DNA of 49,644 nt from CAYRFE01 sp964423645 [NCBI: uncultured bacterium] (lineage in GTDB: Bacteria; Macinerneyibacteriota; Macinerneyibacteria; Macinerneyibacteriales), in the NCBI GenBank assembly GCA_964423645.1, contig CAYRFE010000026.1, forward strand, positions 1-49,644. Reading direction: 5' to 3'. A model generated the notes under the pieces. It saw only the letters and a list, made by a program, of their open reading frames with translations. It did no database searches and had not been told where the DNA came from. Shown here piece after piece: positions 23,534 through 31,776 of this stretch (its first letter is position 1; the number at the start of each line of letters is the position of its first letter). Both the position numbers and the translations under genes were made by a program.

Positions 23534-23968
23534 ATGGCACTGATAAAGCCGGCATCAACAACCAAACAAAATGATAATAGGGCAGATATTTTTGCCGATC
23601 GTCTGAAGCAAATAGCAGCACAAACATCGGAAACAATTCCTGATGATACGACAACAACTTTCCCTGTCGCGCGTGATGAAAAAATAAACGACCCCATAAA
23701 CCCTATTGTTACAGAAGAAGCGTCACCTAAGAAGAAGAAGAAAAGCACTCATACACAAGCTGCGTCTTTACGTGCCAAAAAATTTGTATCGATTTCAACG
23801 GAGAACGAACATCTCTTGAAAACATATGCGTTTATGACTAAAATGCAAAATGAAGAAAAAACAGAATCTCAAATCGTCAATGATGCATTGGATTACTATT
23901 TCACTTTTTTAAAAAAAACAGGGAAGTTGGTTTCAATTGATTTTAGTTCGTTCACATCGGGAAAATAG
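23534..23968 (+). CDS. parB: Small partition partner (centromere-binding, ribbon-helix-helix-like)
   Basis: A 144-residue product. The first 75 residues are disordered and rich in threonine and proline, ending in a lysine run (SPKKKKKSTHT). The C-terminal part (FVSISTENEHLLKTYAFMTK, ESQIVNDALDYYFTFLKK) looks like a ribbon-helix-helix dimer of the kind that binds plasmid centromeres. AAGGAGG directly precedes the ATG at 23534, so the longer reading from 23396 is rejected. The flexible, basic N-terminus is where such proteins stimulate ParA ATPase. The function is inferred mainly from position. Confidence 0.7.
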   Translation: MALIKPASTTKQNDNRADIFADRLKQIAAQTSETIPDDTTTTFPVARDEKINDPINPIVTEEASPKKKKKSTHTQAASLRAKKFVSISTENEHLLKTYAFMTKMQNEEKTESQIVNDALDYYFTFLKKTGKLVSIDFSSFTSGK

Positions 23969-24021
23969 ATGGCGTTGTGTTCGTGTTTTTTTTAGTACAA
24001 AAAGATACTGACTACATCTCC

Positions 24022-24724
24022 TCTGTTCAAAGTTCATAGTAGTAGTTAGTAATCTTGTTATAATGTTATACTGTTAAGAGAGCTGTATCTTGTTACTATT
24101 ATAAAAGTTAGAACGTTTTAAACGGGTCGTGGTTCATAGAGCCACTGCTCATTGGTCATATAAAGACGGGTCGTAGTTCATGTCGTATCGGGTGCATAAT
24201 CACACAAACACTGCTGGAAGTTCATGGTAGAGCTGCTCGAGGTTCATGGTCATGAGACAGTGGCACGATTTTTAGGTGCAGTATCGGACGTCTCAAGTCT
24301 CTCATAGAGCAGATATCTTCCTATTAATTAAGAAGTTAGAAAACTTTTGGAAAAAAATCCGGTGATGTATCGGGTGGAGGTTCATAGTAGCATCTGTTGG
24401 AAGTTCATAATGAAGAGAACGTGTATCTGCGTATATTTTCAGCACTTCGAGAGCCGGTCGGGGAGAGTTGTCGGGTGGAGGTTCATAGTGAAAGCTGTTC
24501 GAAGTTCATAGTGAGGGTGTTTTGATCACGAGTAAGAAGGTTTGCCGGGCAGATGCTCATGAGGTGTGTCGGGTAGAAGTTCATGGTGAGAAGTGAGAAT
24601 CTGCTGGAAGTTCATAGTATGTGGTGCTGTGTTGTATGAGTATCGGGTCGAAGGACATATTGATATTGACAAGTTGTATGAGGATGCTATACTTTACCAA
24701 CGTTATCTGTTGGAAGTTCATACT
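24022..24724. repeat. Iteron field of the replication origin
   Basis: About a dozen clear and several weaker copies of an 18-19-bp iteron with core GAAGTTCATAGT or GAGGTTCATAGT. Clear copies begin near 24022, 24124, 24168, 24211, 24232, 24371, 24393, 24472, 24494, 24570, 24601 and 24706. Two forms alternate, one led by CGGGT and one by CTGTT or CTGCT; in pairs they are about 22 bases apart, two helical turns. The last copy lies just before the rep start, next to its promoter. This is the expected plasmid origin and Rep operator. Confidence 0.85.
24666..24693 (+). promoter_or_regulatory. rep promoter
   Basis: TTGACA (24666-24671), 16 bases, TATACT (24688-24693), between two iterons, so Rep binding would be expected to repress it. 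Confidence 0.75.
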
Positions 24725-24741
24725 GGTCGCGGGGAGGGGAT

Positions 24742-26340
24742 ATGGAAAAACCACAACAAAAACAAGAAGAGTTTGTATTGCCAAACTTACCTCTTGTTGA
24801 TCCTGCTGATAAAAATATTGAATTGATCGAAGACGAACCCGAGATTTATGATTCTGACGTGCCTGAAGATCGTCATGCCCATCTTATAAAATATGAGTTT
24901 AATTTAATAGAGTTTCCGTTTTTCACCAAAGATGATAAGGTTCCTGAGGGTGTCATCAAAAAATATATTTTCAATGAAAAAGATAATGCGTACATGCGCT
25001 TGATACCATCCGCAGACCCGTTGGCGATATCCCGAAAAATATTACAAGAGTTTGACGAGAAGATCTTTTATGCGATTTTGAAACTCTATAATACCCAGAA
25101 GCGGGAGGATAACCGGATCGTTACGGATTTTTATACACTTATTGCATTAGCAAAGCTGAAATATAACGGGAAAAATGTCCTTCGAACGAAAGACGCGCTT
25201 CACCGGTTGAAACATACTAAAATAGAATTAAATAATATTTTTTATAATGCAGAGGCACGTAAAATCATTAAAAATGATAATATTACCATCGAGATACTTT
25301 CAGAGCTACGAGTGATGGATTTGCAAAAGACGTTAGAACTGGAAGAGGGTAAAGATGATTTTAAGCGTTATTTCAATAATCGCAAGATTGATAATATTGT
25401 TATTGTGAAGCTCAATGACTATCTTTTAAAAAATATCATCAACAAGGGTTTTCTCTATATTGACAGCGACAAGTTGCTTGATATCGGAAATTCTGTAGCG
25501 CGTAAATTATTTGTTCTTCTAAAAAAATGGCATGGGTATGAGAAGGGAAAGGTAATGGTTCGAAAATCAAGTTTTCTTGCTTCTCGAATCCCGCTCTCAT
25601 GGCATCCGAAAAATATTGCATCAACGATCAGTACCTTAAAAAAAGCCTGTGACTATTTGAAAGAACATTCATTCATCAGTGAATATTCCTTTTGCGGGAA
25701 TGATCACAATCTGAGGTTACAAGATAGTTATTTTGAGGTTACGTTTATTCCGACCAATGAATTTGTGGCATTGGACAGTTCAGAACAGTCATTCCATACC
25801 GGCCAGGAGACATTACAGATTGTCGCAGAGGTAGATGCTCAAATGATTCAGTTGACTGATGATCAACGGGCGCGAATTGAGACCATATGCGCTGAAAAGA
25901 AAACGGTAGCACCTCTGGTTGCATGTAGTTTGGTTTCCGAGTATGGAATCAGTTATGATAGCGAGTATGTTATTTATGTGTTGAAAAGAAGTCTTGCGCA
26001 AGCAACGGGTGATGGGATTGCCTATTTTAAGAAAAGTATGCAGGAAGGATATTTTAAGGATCAGTATGAAAATGAATTACAATTGGTGAAAGAAGATCCG
26101 TTAGGTGACTTGCGGGTATATCTTGTTGAACAGTTATCGGTCAGGATGGATAAAAATACTCTGAAGTCTTTTTTTGAACCGGTGCGTATTATCCGTAAAG
26201 AGCATCATTTTTATATCATTGCGGATGAGTCGGTCTATATCGAGCGATTACGAATCCTTGAAGATGATATTAATGTTTTATTGAAGAAGAAACACGCAGA
26301 TGCAGTCATACATTTTGGTGAAGCCACGCCGCAACAATAA
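24742..26340 (+). CDS. repA: Plasmid replication initiator (RepA, winged-helix initiator type)
   Basis: A 532-residue protein. An acidic N-terminus of about 50 residues is followed by an initiator core (about 50-330) with duplicated winged-helix-like segments (FYAILKLYNTQKREDNRIVT, LFVLLKKWHGYEKGKVMVRK) like the replication-initiator A family. A linker and a C-terminal domain follow (about 440-532). That last part (LGDLRVYLVEQLSVRMDKNT, FFEPVRIIRKEHHFYIIADE) has the length and pattern of DnaA domain I, which could recruit the helicase directly; this is inference. GGGGAGGG precedes the ATG. The adjoining iterons are its binding sites. Confidence 0.8.
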   Translation: MEKPQQKQEEFVLPNLPLVDPADKNIELIEDEPEIYDSDVPEDRHAHLIKYEFNLIEFPFFTKDDKVPEGVIKKYIFNEKDNAYMRLIPSADPLAISRKILQEFDEKIFYAILKLYNTQKREDNRIVTDFYTLIALAKLKYNGKNVLRTKDALHRLKHTKIELNNIFYNAEARKIIKNDNITIEILSELRVMDLQKTLELEEGKDDFKRYFNNRKIDNIVIVKLNDYLLKNIINKGFLYIDSDKLLDIGNSVARKLFVLLKKWHGYEKGKVMVRKSSFLASRIPLSWHPKNIASTISTLKKACDYLKEHSFISEYSFCGNDHNLRLQDSYFEVTFIPTNEFVALDSSEQSFHTGQETLQIVAEVDAQMIQLTDDQRARIETICAEKKTVAPLVACSLVSEYGISYDSEYVIYVLKRSLAQATGDGIAYFKKSMQEGYFKDQYENELQLVKEDPLGDLRVYLVEQLSVRMDKNTLKSFFEPVRIIRKEHHFYIIADESVYIERLRILEDDINVLLKKKHADAVIHFGEATPQQ

Positions 26341-26615
26341 TGACATTCAGGATATCCGGTGGCACGAGGATCATGAGGGGGACAAAACCGGGTTTTCACT
26401 TATTTGTGGGGAGTGGTTATTTTGAAGGGACGTATTCAGGTGCATTCAGTGTGTAGATTTGTTCACCTTTATGGGGCAAGTATCATTGTGGACGATGGGA
26501 GAGGTATTTTTGGCGGTGCGTGCCCTTTGGGGCCGCAGTGTTCCGGCTACGCTATTCGCTCGGTCGCGTATACGACGTTCCTTCACGTTGCTCACGCGTA
26601 CTACCTAAAAAACTC
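26341..26615. other. Intergenic region after rep
   Basis: About 275 bases. A GC-rich stretch at 26510-26605 has CG-rich palindromic words. The 71-residue open frame from 26404 has no ribosome site or family resemblance and is not called. Confidence 0.35.
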
Positions 26616-26680
26616 TTGACGCAACTCAAAACAGCGGCATACTAATTGGTAGGTAATAGCACACAATAGGAGGGCTATTA
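26616..26680 (+). promoter_or_regulatory. Promoter and ribosome-site inverted repeat of the nucleotidyltransferase/HTH pair
   Basis: TTGACG (26616-26621), 16 bases, CATACT (26638-26643). TAATAGC (26654-26660) and GCTATTA (26674-26680) then flank the AGGAGG ribosome site, with the ATG immediately after the second arm. The repeat may be an operator or an mRNA hairpin that displays or hides the ribosome site in its loop. Confidence 0.5.
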
Positions 26681-27277
26681 ATGGATATATTGCAAGACTC
26701 GCTTGAACGTGTTTTTAGGGCGTTGAATGCACATTTGTCGTTTACTAAGGCAGAGCAGTATCATATCGTGGTATGCGGTGGTGCCGCACTGATGGCATTA
26801 CAGTATGTCACGCGCGTGACTCGGGATGTTGACATTGTCGCATTACGGGATGCTGAGGGGGCATTGCGTAGTCCCTCGCCGTTACCGCAGGCACTTCTTG
26901 AGGCAGCTGACACCATTGCTCCCGAATTCGGTTTGGAAAAAGGGTGGCTTAATAATGGTCCCAGTAGTGACGAGGGGGGCTTGTATCAAATGGGGTTACC
27001 GCAAGGATTTCTTGAACGACTCCATCATCATAGGTATGGCGAGCATCTTACGGTATCCTATGTAGGGCGAATCGATCAGATCTGCTTTAAACTCTATGCA
27101 GCAGCTGATAGGGGAGGGTATCATATTACTGATTTACAGGCATTGAAGCCAAACGATGAAGAGGTGTTGTTGGCAGCACGATGGAGCATGACACATGACA
27201 CGTCGGAAGGGTATAAAGGGGTATTGAAGACATTACTGAAGGAATTAGGGTATGAACGAGTTAGTCACCAGATATAA
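26681..27277 (+). CDS. DUF6036-type nucleotidyltransferase (putative toxin)
   Basis: A 198-residue protein with YHIVVCGGAALMALQ...RVTRDVDIVAL (about residues 26-54). It is the GG and DxD pattern of minimal nucleotidyltransferases related to AbiEii, and FKLYAAADRGGYHITDLQAL gives the usual third motif. Its start is fixed by AGGAGG in the promoter hairpin. The downstream HTH gene overlaps it by 26 bases. G+C is clearly higher in this pair than in its neighbours, a sign of separate acquisition. No dif-like site flanks it. Confidence 0.75.
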   Translation: MDILQDSLERVFRALNAHLSFTKAEQYHIVVCGGAALMALQYVTRVTRDVDIVALRDAEGALRSPSPLPQALLEAADTIAPEFGLEKGWLNNGPSSDEGGLYQMGLPQGFLERLHHHRYGEHLTVSYVGRIDQICFKLYAAADRGGYHITDLQALKPNDEEVLLAARWSMTHDTSEGYKGVLKTLLKELGYERVSHQI

Positions 27278-28277
27278 ACGTGAGTTTCGGCAAAAAGTAG
27301 TGCATGTGCTGTGGTCGCAATGGTCATCACTTGGCGTATACGGATCTGCTGTTACGACGAACAAAACGGGGTATGTGTTTGATCCTGATGCATTGCTGTT
27401 GTTCTCGCTGCCGTTTGCTCGGTATGATGCGCGGTTATGGGATGAGATACTTGATTGGCTTTCCCGACATGGGTATCTTATCAATGTGCAGCGGGTTAAA
27501 ACACTGGCACGAACCTATGCACTAGGGGATATGCGATTCCTTGCGCCGGTTGCGACGCAGTTGAGCAGTAATGTCACCTATACCGCAAAATGGCGGTCAC
27601 TCGCGACCTTTACTCGCAATATACACGAAGAGCCATTGTTTTATGATGACGATGAAAAGTCGTTGCCTGTTGTGGGACCGACCGACCCGATTTATAAAGC
27701 AGGTGGTTTTTTACGTTCTCCGGTCTCATTACGAGGCATGAGTAAGGCCTTATCAAAAACAGACAACGCAAGTATGCTATTACGCATGAGGGCGTTATTC
27801 GGCGTCTCATTGCGTGCGGAGCTTCTTTGTGCGCTCAGTGCAGCAGATTCACTGTATGCATCCGAGGCGGCGCGGCTTATTGAGTATGATAAAAAATCGG
27901 TCCAGTCAGCATGTGCTGATCTGGTTGCCTCCGGTTATGTCGGGATCCAGCCTGTAGAAGGGCGCGAAAAAAGATATTATGTGCGTCAACCGCTTGCATC
28001 GACACTCGCGACCGATACAAGCCGTCCGATCTGGTTGCGATGGGGGCCGTTGTATCGTGCGTTAGAGCTGTATTGTGCAACGCTTTCGTCATTAGAAACA
28101 GTAACTGAGCCAACTATAGTTGCATCAGAATTGCGCAAAACTGTGCAGACACTAGCGCCGTATATAGCTTTGGCAGGATTGTCGTATCCTTTTTCACCAC
28201 GAGAAGAACTTCGTGGGTATGAATATCTGTCTGAGATACACACAACCATGCAGATCCTATGTGATATGCTGTCGTAA
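27252..28277 (+). CDS. Winged-helix partner of the nucleotidyltransferase (putative antitoxin)
   Basis: A 341-residue protein. A winged-helix region lies at about 190-255 (LRAELLCALSAADSLYASEA, ARLIEYDKKSVQSACADLVA), followed by a wing-like GREKRYYVRQPL. The rest is helical without known motifs. It overlaps the nucleotidyltransferase gene by 26 bases, so the pair is coupled. In domain plan it resembles the product of 2647-3627, but there the HTH gene comes first. It is likely the regulator and antidote; this function is inferred from the pairing. Confidence 0.65.
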   Translation: MNELVTRYKREFRQKVVHVLWSQWSSLGVYGSAVTTNKTGYVFDPDALLLFSLPFARYDARLWDEILDWLSRHGYLINVQRVKTLARTYALGDMRFLAPVATQLSSNVTYTAKWRSLATFTRNIHEEPLFYDDDEKSLPVVGPTDPIYKAGGFLRSPVSLRGMSKALSKTDNASMLLRMRALFGVSLRAELLCALSAADSLYASEAARLIEYDKKSVQSACADLVASGYVGIQPVEGREKRYYVRQPLASTLATDTSRPIWLRWGPLYRALELYCATLSSLETVTEPTIVASELRKTVQTLAPYIALAGLSYPFSPREELRGYEYLSEIHTTMQILCDMLS

Positions 28278-28432
28278 CAGAAGATATCCGAATCACTGAC
28301 CAGCGATAGGGGATACAAGAAATAGCATAAAGGGATATGAATTCTCCATTGTGTGAATCAAGTAAGGCAAACGTATTCATTGGTAGTAAACCATGTGAAG
28401 ATACAAAAGCGTTTGTTTTTCAAAAATAAATG

Positions 28433-28714
28433 TTATAAATCTTCGTCTGCAATTGGTGGTTTGTATTCTTCTTTTTTTTCTATTGTTATATCAGTCATCC
28501 GCGCACTTGTTGCTTTCCTGAAATTATCTCCGGTACTTTGTGTTTTCTGAGCATTTGTCGTATCTATTTCATGAATTTTTACCATTGTATTAATAAAAGC
28601 CTTAACAGTAGCATATTCAACATCAATACCTTTTGCATGAAGATATTCCGATATCGTTTTTCGGAAAAGTCCATGGTTATACATCTTCATAACAGTATCG
28701 TTAAGTTCATACAC
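28433..28714 (-). CDS. Small helix-turn-helix-like protein, unknown function
   Basis: A 93-residue frame from a GTG. The first half (VMKMYNHGLFRKTISEYLHA, then YATVKAFINTMVK) has the look of an HTH with a recognition helix; the tail is charged and disordered. No clear ribosome site precedes the GTG, and the frame stays open 10 codons further upstream, so the true start or an N-terminal truncation is uncertain. Its place ahead of the oriT-like region suggests a mobilisation or regulation accessory. No family was recognised. Confidence 0.4.
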   Translation of the reverse strand: MYELNDTVMKMYNHGLFRKTISEYLHAKGIDVEYATVKAFINTMVKIHEIDTTNAQKTQSTGDNFRKATSARMTDITIEKKEEYKPPIADEDL

Positions 28715-29027
28715 AATGACTTGTTTTTTGGCGCGTTCAGATTACTGATTATGATACAGTATAATGTAATCGTCACAATCAATGCAATCAATTATGTTCG
28801 CGTTTATAATTCCCAAATCACCTTCTTATTCTCTCTGAAGCGTATTATATAAATAATAACAAACAGCGACACTATCATAAATCATCAATTAAACAATACA
28901 ATATTTAACAATATAGTCAATGTTAACGCCATATACAACAACAGCGTCATTTATTACGACGCTATAGCAAAATTACATACTTGAAATTCACAATAATAGT
29001 GCTTAAACTACAATGCGGTAATTAAGA
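28715..29027. other. AT-rich region before the oriT-like palindrome
   Basis: About 310 bases with no credible gene. ATACAACAACAGCG (from 28931) and a short dyad GCGTC/GACGC (28944-28962) are the only structures seen. Confidence 0.3.
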
Positions 29028-29080
29028 GGCACGCTACCCTACGTTAACGCGTAGGTATGTGCCAAAGGGCTACGCCCCTT
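29028..29080. other. Candidate origin of transfer ahead of mobC
   Basis: An imperfect palindrome, GGCAC...ACCCTACG, loop TTAA, CGCGTAGGT...GTGCC (29028-29063), is followed by a second dyad AAAGGG CTACG CCCCTT (29064-29080). It lies about 45 bases before mobC. Palindromes next to mobC are the usual relaxosome assembly site; the nick position cannot be assigned. Confidence 0.5.
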
Positions 29081-29126
29081 GAACCTGCTTTTTTCGTTTC
29101 AACTGAAACAGAAAGGAAGTCACGGC

Positions 29127-29495
29127 ATGGGTAAGAACCCAAAAAGAGAAGTCTTTGAAAATGAAAATAAAGTTATGGTAGGCTTTCGTTTAAAACTAAA
29201 GTCGTATATTAAACTGATGATGAAAGTTGCGCATTCCGGGTTGTCACTTTCCGAGTATTGCGAAAAAGTGATCGCAGAAGAAGCTGCAGAAATTAAAGAA
29301 GTCAGTCAGGAGTTGTTGGATCTGACTAGAGCGAAAGTCTATTTCGTGAATAAGGCAGGGAATAATTTAAATCAGATCGCACGTCACTTGAATGAGATGC
29401 GACTTGCCGGTCAGTCTGATTCTGAGAAGTTGGCGTATTGTGAAAGAGCCTTGAAGGATATGGAAGCCGATTTGGTGTATTGTTTAAAGAACTAA
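29127..29495 (+). CDS. mobC: Plasmid mobilisation relaxosome protein MobC
   Basis: A 122-residue product with an N-terminal ribbon-helix-helix-like part (VMVGFRLKLKSYIKLMMKVA, LSLSEYCEKVI). It has the MobC hallmark VYFVNKAGNNLNQIARHLNE (about residues 70-90). MobC helps melt oriT so the relaxase can nick. AAAGGAAG is 7 bases before ATG 29127; the ORF could begin at 29079, but without such a site. A relaxase gene normally follows mobC. Here the next 90 codons are a fragment of an unrelated membrane protein, so the mobilisation unit is truncated and would depend on a relaxase in trans. Confidence 0.8.
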   Translation: MGKNPKREVFENENKVMVGFRLKLKSYIKLMMKVAHSGLSLSEYCEKVIAEEAAEIKEVSQELLDLTRAKVYFVNKAGNNLNQIARHLNEMRLAGQSDSEKLAYCERALKDMEADLVYCLKN

Positions 29496-29778
29496 TAATA
29501 ATGCTTATGTGATCTCTATCGGGCTTGAATACCTTCGCCGTGTGTATGGCCATGAATCTCACGGGTGGTTCCTCACCGGCGGGATCGGGTTGCAATGGAG
29601 CGATACTATGGCACGGTTCAACATCAACGGAGAATCAAAGTATATCACACAAGACGGACTATCAGATGTCAATATGACACTCGGAATCATGCACGTCGGG
29701 AAAGCCTTGAGCCTTGGCGCATCATATGACACATCACCGGAAGGAATTTTGGCGTATGTGGGGTTCAATGTGAACTGA
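29488..29778 (+). pseudogene. C-terminal fragment of an outer-membrane beta-barrel-like protein
   Basis: The open frame (ISIGLEYLRRVYGHESHGWF, then SLGASYDTSPEGILAYVGFN) has alternating hydrophobic strands and ends like a beta-barrel. It lacks any N-terminal part or signal. The frame is open from just before the mobC stop, without a start codon or ribosome site better than a GTG at 29509. It looks like the tail of a larger gene joined here by a deletion that also removed the relaxase gene. Confidence 0.5.
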
Positions 29779-30057
29779 ATGTGATAAATACCCCGTTTAA
29801 ACGCGCGTATAACGACGATTGCGGGGTGGTGATGTGTGTTGGTGTGGTTGATTAATGATTACGGCGAAAACGCCCCCCGGTCCCGGAAATTAACAGACCT
29901 GCGCCACTTGCTCAGTAATCTTTTAGTTTATTGCATTTTCACAAAATACAGAGTATTCTACGGTATGTGGTGCATGAATTTCATGTTGCGAAATATCAAA
30001 CATATGGTAGTATTGGGTTGGTGAATTGTTACTTACGTAGTGAATCAGCTTAAATGA
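29779..30057. other. Gap ahead of the restriction island
   Basis: CCCCG (29791-29795) and CGGGG (29821-29825) form a hairpin after the barrel fragment. A 62-codon open frame (29836-30024) lacks a ribosome site and family resemblance. No dif-like site was found at this edge of the island. Confidence 0.35.
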
Positions 30058-31713
30058 ATGGCGGTTGAAATGGCAAAAAAAGAACAAACTACTGGAAGCA
30101 AAAATACTGATAACTTTGAAGGCACTCTTTGGCAGACAGCCAATAAGCTTCGTAAAAATGTTGATGCCTCTTATTATAAGAACATCGTATTGGGTTTAAT
30201 TTTTCTGAAATATATTTCGGACGCTTTTAACGAGTTGCATCATAAACTCGTAAATGGCGAAGGCGACTTTGAAGGTGCAGATCCTGAGGATCCTAATGAG
30301 TACACCGCTGAAAAAGTATTCTATGTACCGACTATCGCGCGGTGGAAAAATATTGCCAATAATGCACGCAAAACCGATATACGTCTTGAAAGCGGAAAGC
30401 AGGTCGGGATCGGTGGGTATATTGATGAGGCAATGGAGGCGATCGAGCGACAGAACACTTCACTCCGAGGAGTATTGCCCAAAGGCTTTGGAAGCGTGAG
30501 CCTTGATCCGCAAAGTCTGAGCGGACTTATAGATTTGGTTGGCACAATTGCTCTTGGTTCGGCAGAAGCAAAAAGTAAAGATATTCTGGGCCGTGTGTAC
30601 GAATATTTTCTGGGTCAATTTGCCTTAGCAGAAGGAAAAAAGGGTGGTCAATTCTACACACCGGGCAGCGTTGTGCGGTTACTTGTTGAAATGCTTGAGC
30701 CGTATGAAGGCCGCGTATTCGATCCATGTTGCGGATCAGGCGGTATGTTTGTGCAAAGCGAAAAGTTTATAACCGCCCATCAAGATCATTATCGTAAGTC
30801 CGGTAATCAAACCGGTAATTTGAACCCGAGTGATTTTATATCAATTTACGGTCAGGAATCAAATCAGACGACTTGGCGACTTTGTAAAATGAACTGCGCA
30901 ATTCGCGGGATCGACAGTTCTAATATTAAATGGAATAATGAAGGATCATTTTTAAATGATGCCCATAAAGATTTGAAAGCGGATTTCGTTATCGCCAATC
31001 CTCCGTTTAACGATAGCGAATGGTCAGGCGAGTTGCTCCGCGACGATGCCCGATGGCAGTATGGCATTCCACCTGCAGGAAATGCAAATTACGCATGGAT
31101 CCAGCATTTTATTTATCATCTTTCACCGACCGGTAGCGCGGGATTTGTGCTGGCTAAAGGTTCGCTAACTTCAAAATCAAGCGGGGAGGGCGAGATTCGC
31201 AAGGCGATCATCGAAGAGAGATTATTAGATTGCATCGTGAATATGCCGGCAAAACTATTTCTTAATACGCAGATACCGGCGTGCTTGTGGTTTCTTTCCC
31301 GTAACAAAACAAACGGCGGATTCCGCCCTCGAAAAGACGAAGTGTTATTCATTGATGCTCGTAATCTTGGTTTTTTGGTGAATCGCCGTACGAAAGAATT
31401 TTCAGCAGAAGACATACAGACCATCGCGAATACCTATCATCATTGGCGCAATAAATCCGATCATTACGAAGATGTGCCCGGGTTCTGTAAATCGGTTACG
31501 ATCGCAGACATCAAAGAGAAAGATTATGTATTGACGCCGGGCCGCTATGTGGGATTACCGGACGATGAAGATGATTTTGATTTCAAAGAGCGGTTTACCA
31601 CGCTGAAAGCTGAATTTGAAGAGCAATTGAAGGAAGAGGCGCGGCTGAATGCAGTAATTCTTGAAAACCTTGCGAAGGTGCAACTTGACGTTAAGGAGAA
31701 CAGAAATGAATAG
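30058..31713 (+). CDS. hsdM: Type I restriction-modification DNA methyltransferase subunit
   Basis: A 551-residue HsdM. An N-terminal helical domain (LWQTANKLRKNVDASYYKNI) is followed by the methyltransferase core with the SAM-binding motif FDPCCGSGGMF (221-231) and the N6-adenine motif NPPF (314-317). Its C-terminal coiled coil (FEEQLKEEARLNAVILENLA) contacts HsdS. It methylates adenine at the target chosen by HsdS. The ATG at 30058 and another at 30070 are both possible starts. It is the first gene of the island; fic, the CxxC gene and hsdS follow in the same direction. Confidence 0.93.
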   Translation: MAVEMAKKEQTTGSKNTDNFEGTLWQTANKLRKNVDASYYKNIVLGLIFLKYISDAFNELHHKLVNGEGDFEGADPEDPNEYTAEKVFYVPTIARWKNIANNARKTDIRLESGKQVGIGGYIDEAMEAIERQNTSLRGVLPKGFGSVSLDPQSLSGLIDLVGTIALGSAEAKSKDILGRVYEYFLGQFALAEGKKGGQFYTPGSVVRLLVEMLEPYEGRVFDPCCGSGGMFVQSEKFITAHQDHYRKSGNQTGNLNPSDFISIYGQESNQTTWRLCKMNCAIRGIDSSNIKWNNEGSFLNDAHKDLKADFVIANPPFNDSEWSGELLRDDARWQYGIPPAGNANYAWIQHFIYHLSPTGSAGFVLAKGSLTSKSSGEGEIRKAIIEERLLDCIVNMPAKLFLNTQIPACLWFLSRNKTNGGFRPRKDEVLFIDARNLGFLVNRRTKEFSAEDIQTIANTYHHWRNKSDHYEDVPGFCKSVTIADIKEKDYVLTPGRYVGLPDDEDDFDFKERFTTLKAEFEEQLKEEARLNAVILENLAKVQLDVKENRNE

Positions 31714-31715
31714 TA

Positions 31716-31765
31716 AAGTAAAATATGGATTCTCTTATTTTACTTTAAGTCGATTTAGTAAAATA
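31716..31765 (+). promoter_or_regulatory. Operator-like repeats ahead of the first fic gene
   Basis: AAGTAAAATA (31716-31725) and TATTTTACTT (31736-31745) are a perfect 10-bp inverted repeat, followed by a third copy AGTAAAATA (31757-31765) next to the start codon. They fill the gap between hsdM and fic and probably bind a regulator, perhaps the winged helix of Fic itself. Confidence 0.5.
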
Positions 31766-31776
31766 AGGATACCGGT

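Noticed and set aside
26404-26619. 71-codon open frame after rep
   Set aside because: No ribosome site and no protein-like pattern; it covers GC-rich palindromic words and the promoter of the next gene.
29836-30024. 62-codon frame before hsdM
   Set aside because: Starts at a rare codon without a ribosome site, no known motif, next to a hairpin.
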